A stretch of DNA of 5,699 nucleotides from Bacilli bacterium. Its GTDB lineage: Bacteria > Bacillota_I > Bacilli_A > ML615J-28 > CAG-698. Below, in pieces: positions 5,038 through 5,699 of the stretch; position 1 is the stretch's first letter; each line of letters starts with the position of its first letter. The stretch lies in NCBI GenBank assembly GCA_028691715.1, contig JAQUYR010000079.1, positions 1 through 5,699 on the forward strand, written 5' to 3'. A program made the translations under genes and the position numbers. The notes below the pieces were generated by a model. The model was not told the origin of the DNA and did no database searches. It saw nothing but the letters and a program-made list of their open reading frames with translations.

Positions 5038-5699
5038 TGATCTACGTGAATACGAGAATAATCCCCGGAATAATGAAGCGGCAGTGGAAGCTGTCGCTAA
5101 TTCAATAAAAGAGTTTGGCTTTAAAGTGCCTATCATTGTCACAAAAGATAATGTGATCATCGCCGGACACACAAGATATAAGGCCAGTCATCGGCTTGGA
5201 CTCCAAGAAGTCCCGTGCATCGTCGCTGACGATTTAAGCGAAGAACAAATCAAAGCCTTTCGCCTTGTCGATAATAAAACAAGCGAACTAGCCACTTGGG
5301 ATTTAGAGAAACTGGAAGAAGAACTAGCGGAGTTAAATCTTGATATGAGTATCTTCGGATTCGAACATCAACTAAGCGATGAAGATAATGAAGAAACGCA
5401 TGAAGATGACTTCGACATCGATAAAGTATTAAGTGACGAACCATTCTCTCAATTTGGTGACTTATATCTTCTTGGCCGTCATAAAGTCTTATGTGGTGAT
5501 TCAACTAAGATTGAAGACTTTGAAAGAGTGCTTGATGGTGAAGTAATAGACCTTATCGTTACTGATCCACCGTATAACGTTAATGTCGGCGCTAAGGGTG
5601 ATGCAAACGATGTGTTTGATAATCGCAAGATTCTCAATGATCATATGGATAGCGATGATTTTGTCGAATTCCTCGGCAAATCCTTTACGAATATCGAGA
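5012..5699 (+). CDS. ParB-domain DNA methyltransferase of phage type (3' truncated)
   Basis: The frame starts at an ATG at 5012, 8 bases after a GAGGA ribosome-binding site (4999-5003) that lies inside the terminase gene, and is open to the window edge (229 residues visible). Residues 1-115 are a ParB/Srx-type N-terminal domain: the NNPRNN segment (16-21), VIIAGHTRYKASHRLG (48-63) with the box II Gly-His-Thr-Arg core, and the IKAFRLVDNK segment (80-89). An acidic linker follows (about 121-145). Then comes a DNA amino-methyltransferase: LYLLGRHKVLCGDST (151-165) and DPPYNV (185-190), where DPPY is the catalytic motif IV. The SAM-binding motif I should lie beyond the edge, as in the beta class. 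Such ParB-methyltransferase fusions are common beside terminase genes in Firmicute phages and are thought to modify phage DNA, probably at N6 of adenine; target unknown. The 26-base overlap ties its translation to the terminase gene. Confidence 0.9.
   Translation, partial: MEIVNKKISDLREYENNPRNNEAAVEAVANSIKEFGFKVPIIVTKDNVIIAGHTRYKASHRLGLQEVPCIVADDLSEEQIKAFRLVDNKTSELATWDLEKLEEELAELNLDMSIFGFEHQLSDEDNEETHEDDFDIDKVLSDEPFSQFGDLYLLGRHKVLCGDSTKIEDFERVLDGEVIDLIVTDPPYNVNVGAKGDANDVFDNRKILNDHMDSDDFVEFLGKSFTNIE

Noticed and set aside
5250..5504. Minus-strand open frame of 84 codons
   Set aside because: It is the shadow of the ParB-methyltransferase gene, which has clear domain motifs on the + strand.

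Overview
The window looks like part of a temperate phage or prophage from a low-GC Firmicute-type host. Ribosome-binding sites are strong GGAGG/AGGAG types, the standard genetic code fits (Trp is TGG, and one gene ends in TGA), and the right-hand side carries phage packaging-type genes. I cannot name the genus.

Layout, all on the + strand. (1) Positions 1-296 are the 3' end of an unidentified gene that starts before the window. (2) Positions 398-4129 form an AT-rich restriction-modification (R-M) cassette of three genes: a 591-residue fusion of a C5-cytosine methyltransferase with a beta-class N6-adenine/N4-cytosine methyltransferase; a 408-residue HNH endonuclease whose N-terminal part carries two degenerate LAGLIDADG-like motifs; and a 204-residue protein with a PD-(D/E)XK nuclease signature. 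(3) Positions 4130-4560 hold no gene. They contain a structured, probably transcribed RNA with a possible pseudoknot, a clear intrinsic terminator, and a compact cloverleaf-like element just upstream of the next gene. (4) From 4561 begin a probable small terminase gene and, overlapping it by 26 bases, a ParB-domain DNA methyltransferase that runs off the right edge.

How the genes may work together: the fused methyltransferase would modify both strands of an asymmetric site, one strand at C5 of cytosine and the other probably at N6 of adenine. The HNH protein, perhaps with the PD-(D/E)XK protein, would cut unmodified DNA. The methyltransferase has its own promoter with an inverted repeat over the expected start point. 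The nuclease gene has a separate extended -10 promoter, so the two activities can be timed differently. The cassette is probably phage cargo inserted just before the packaging operon. The structured non-coding stretch may be a small RNA, a leader controlling read-through into packaging genes, or may overlap a packaging (cos/pac) site. The sequence alone does not decide between these.

The most unusual points are the two-chemistry fused methyltransferase next to two different nuclease folds, the paired LxGxxxSR motifs in the HNH protein, and the structured region before the terminase gene.
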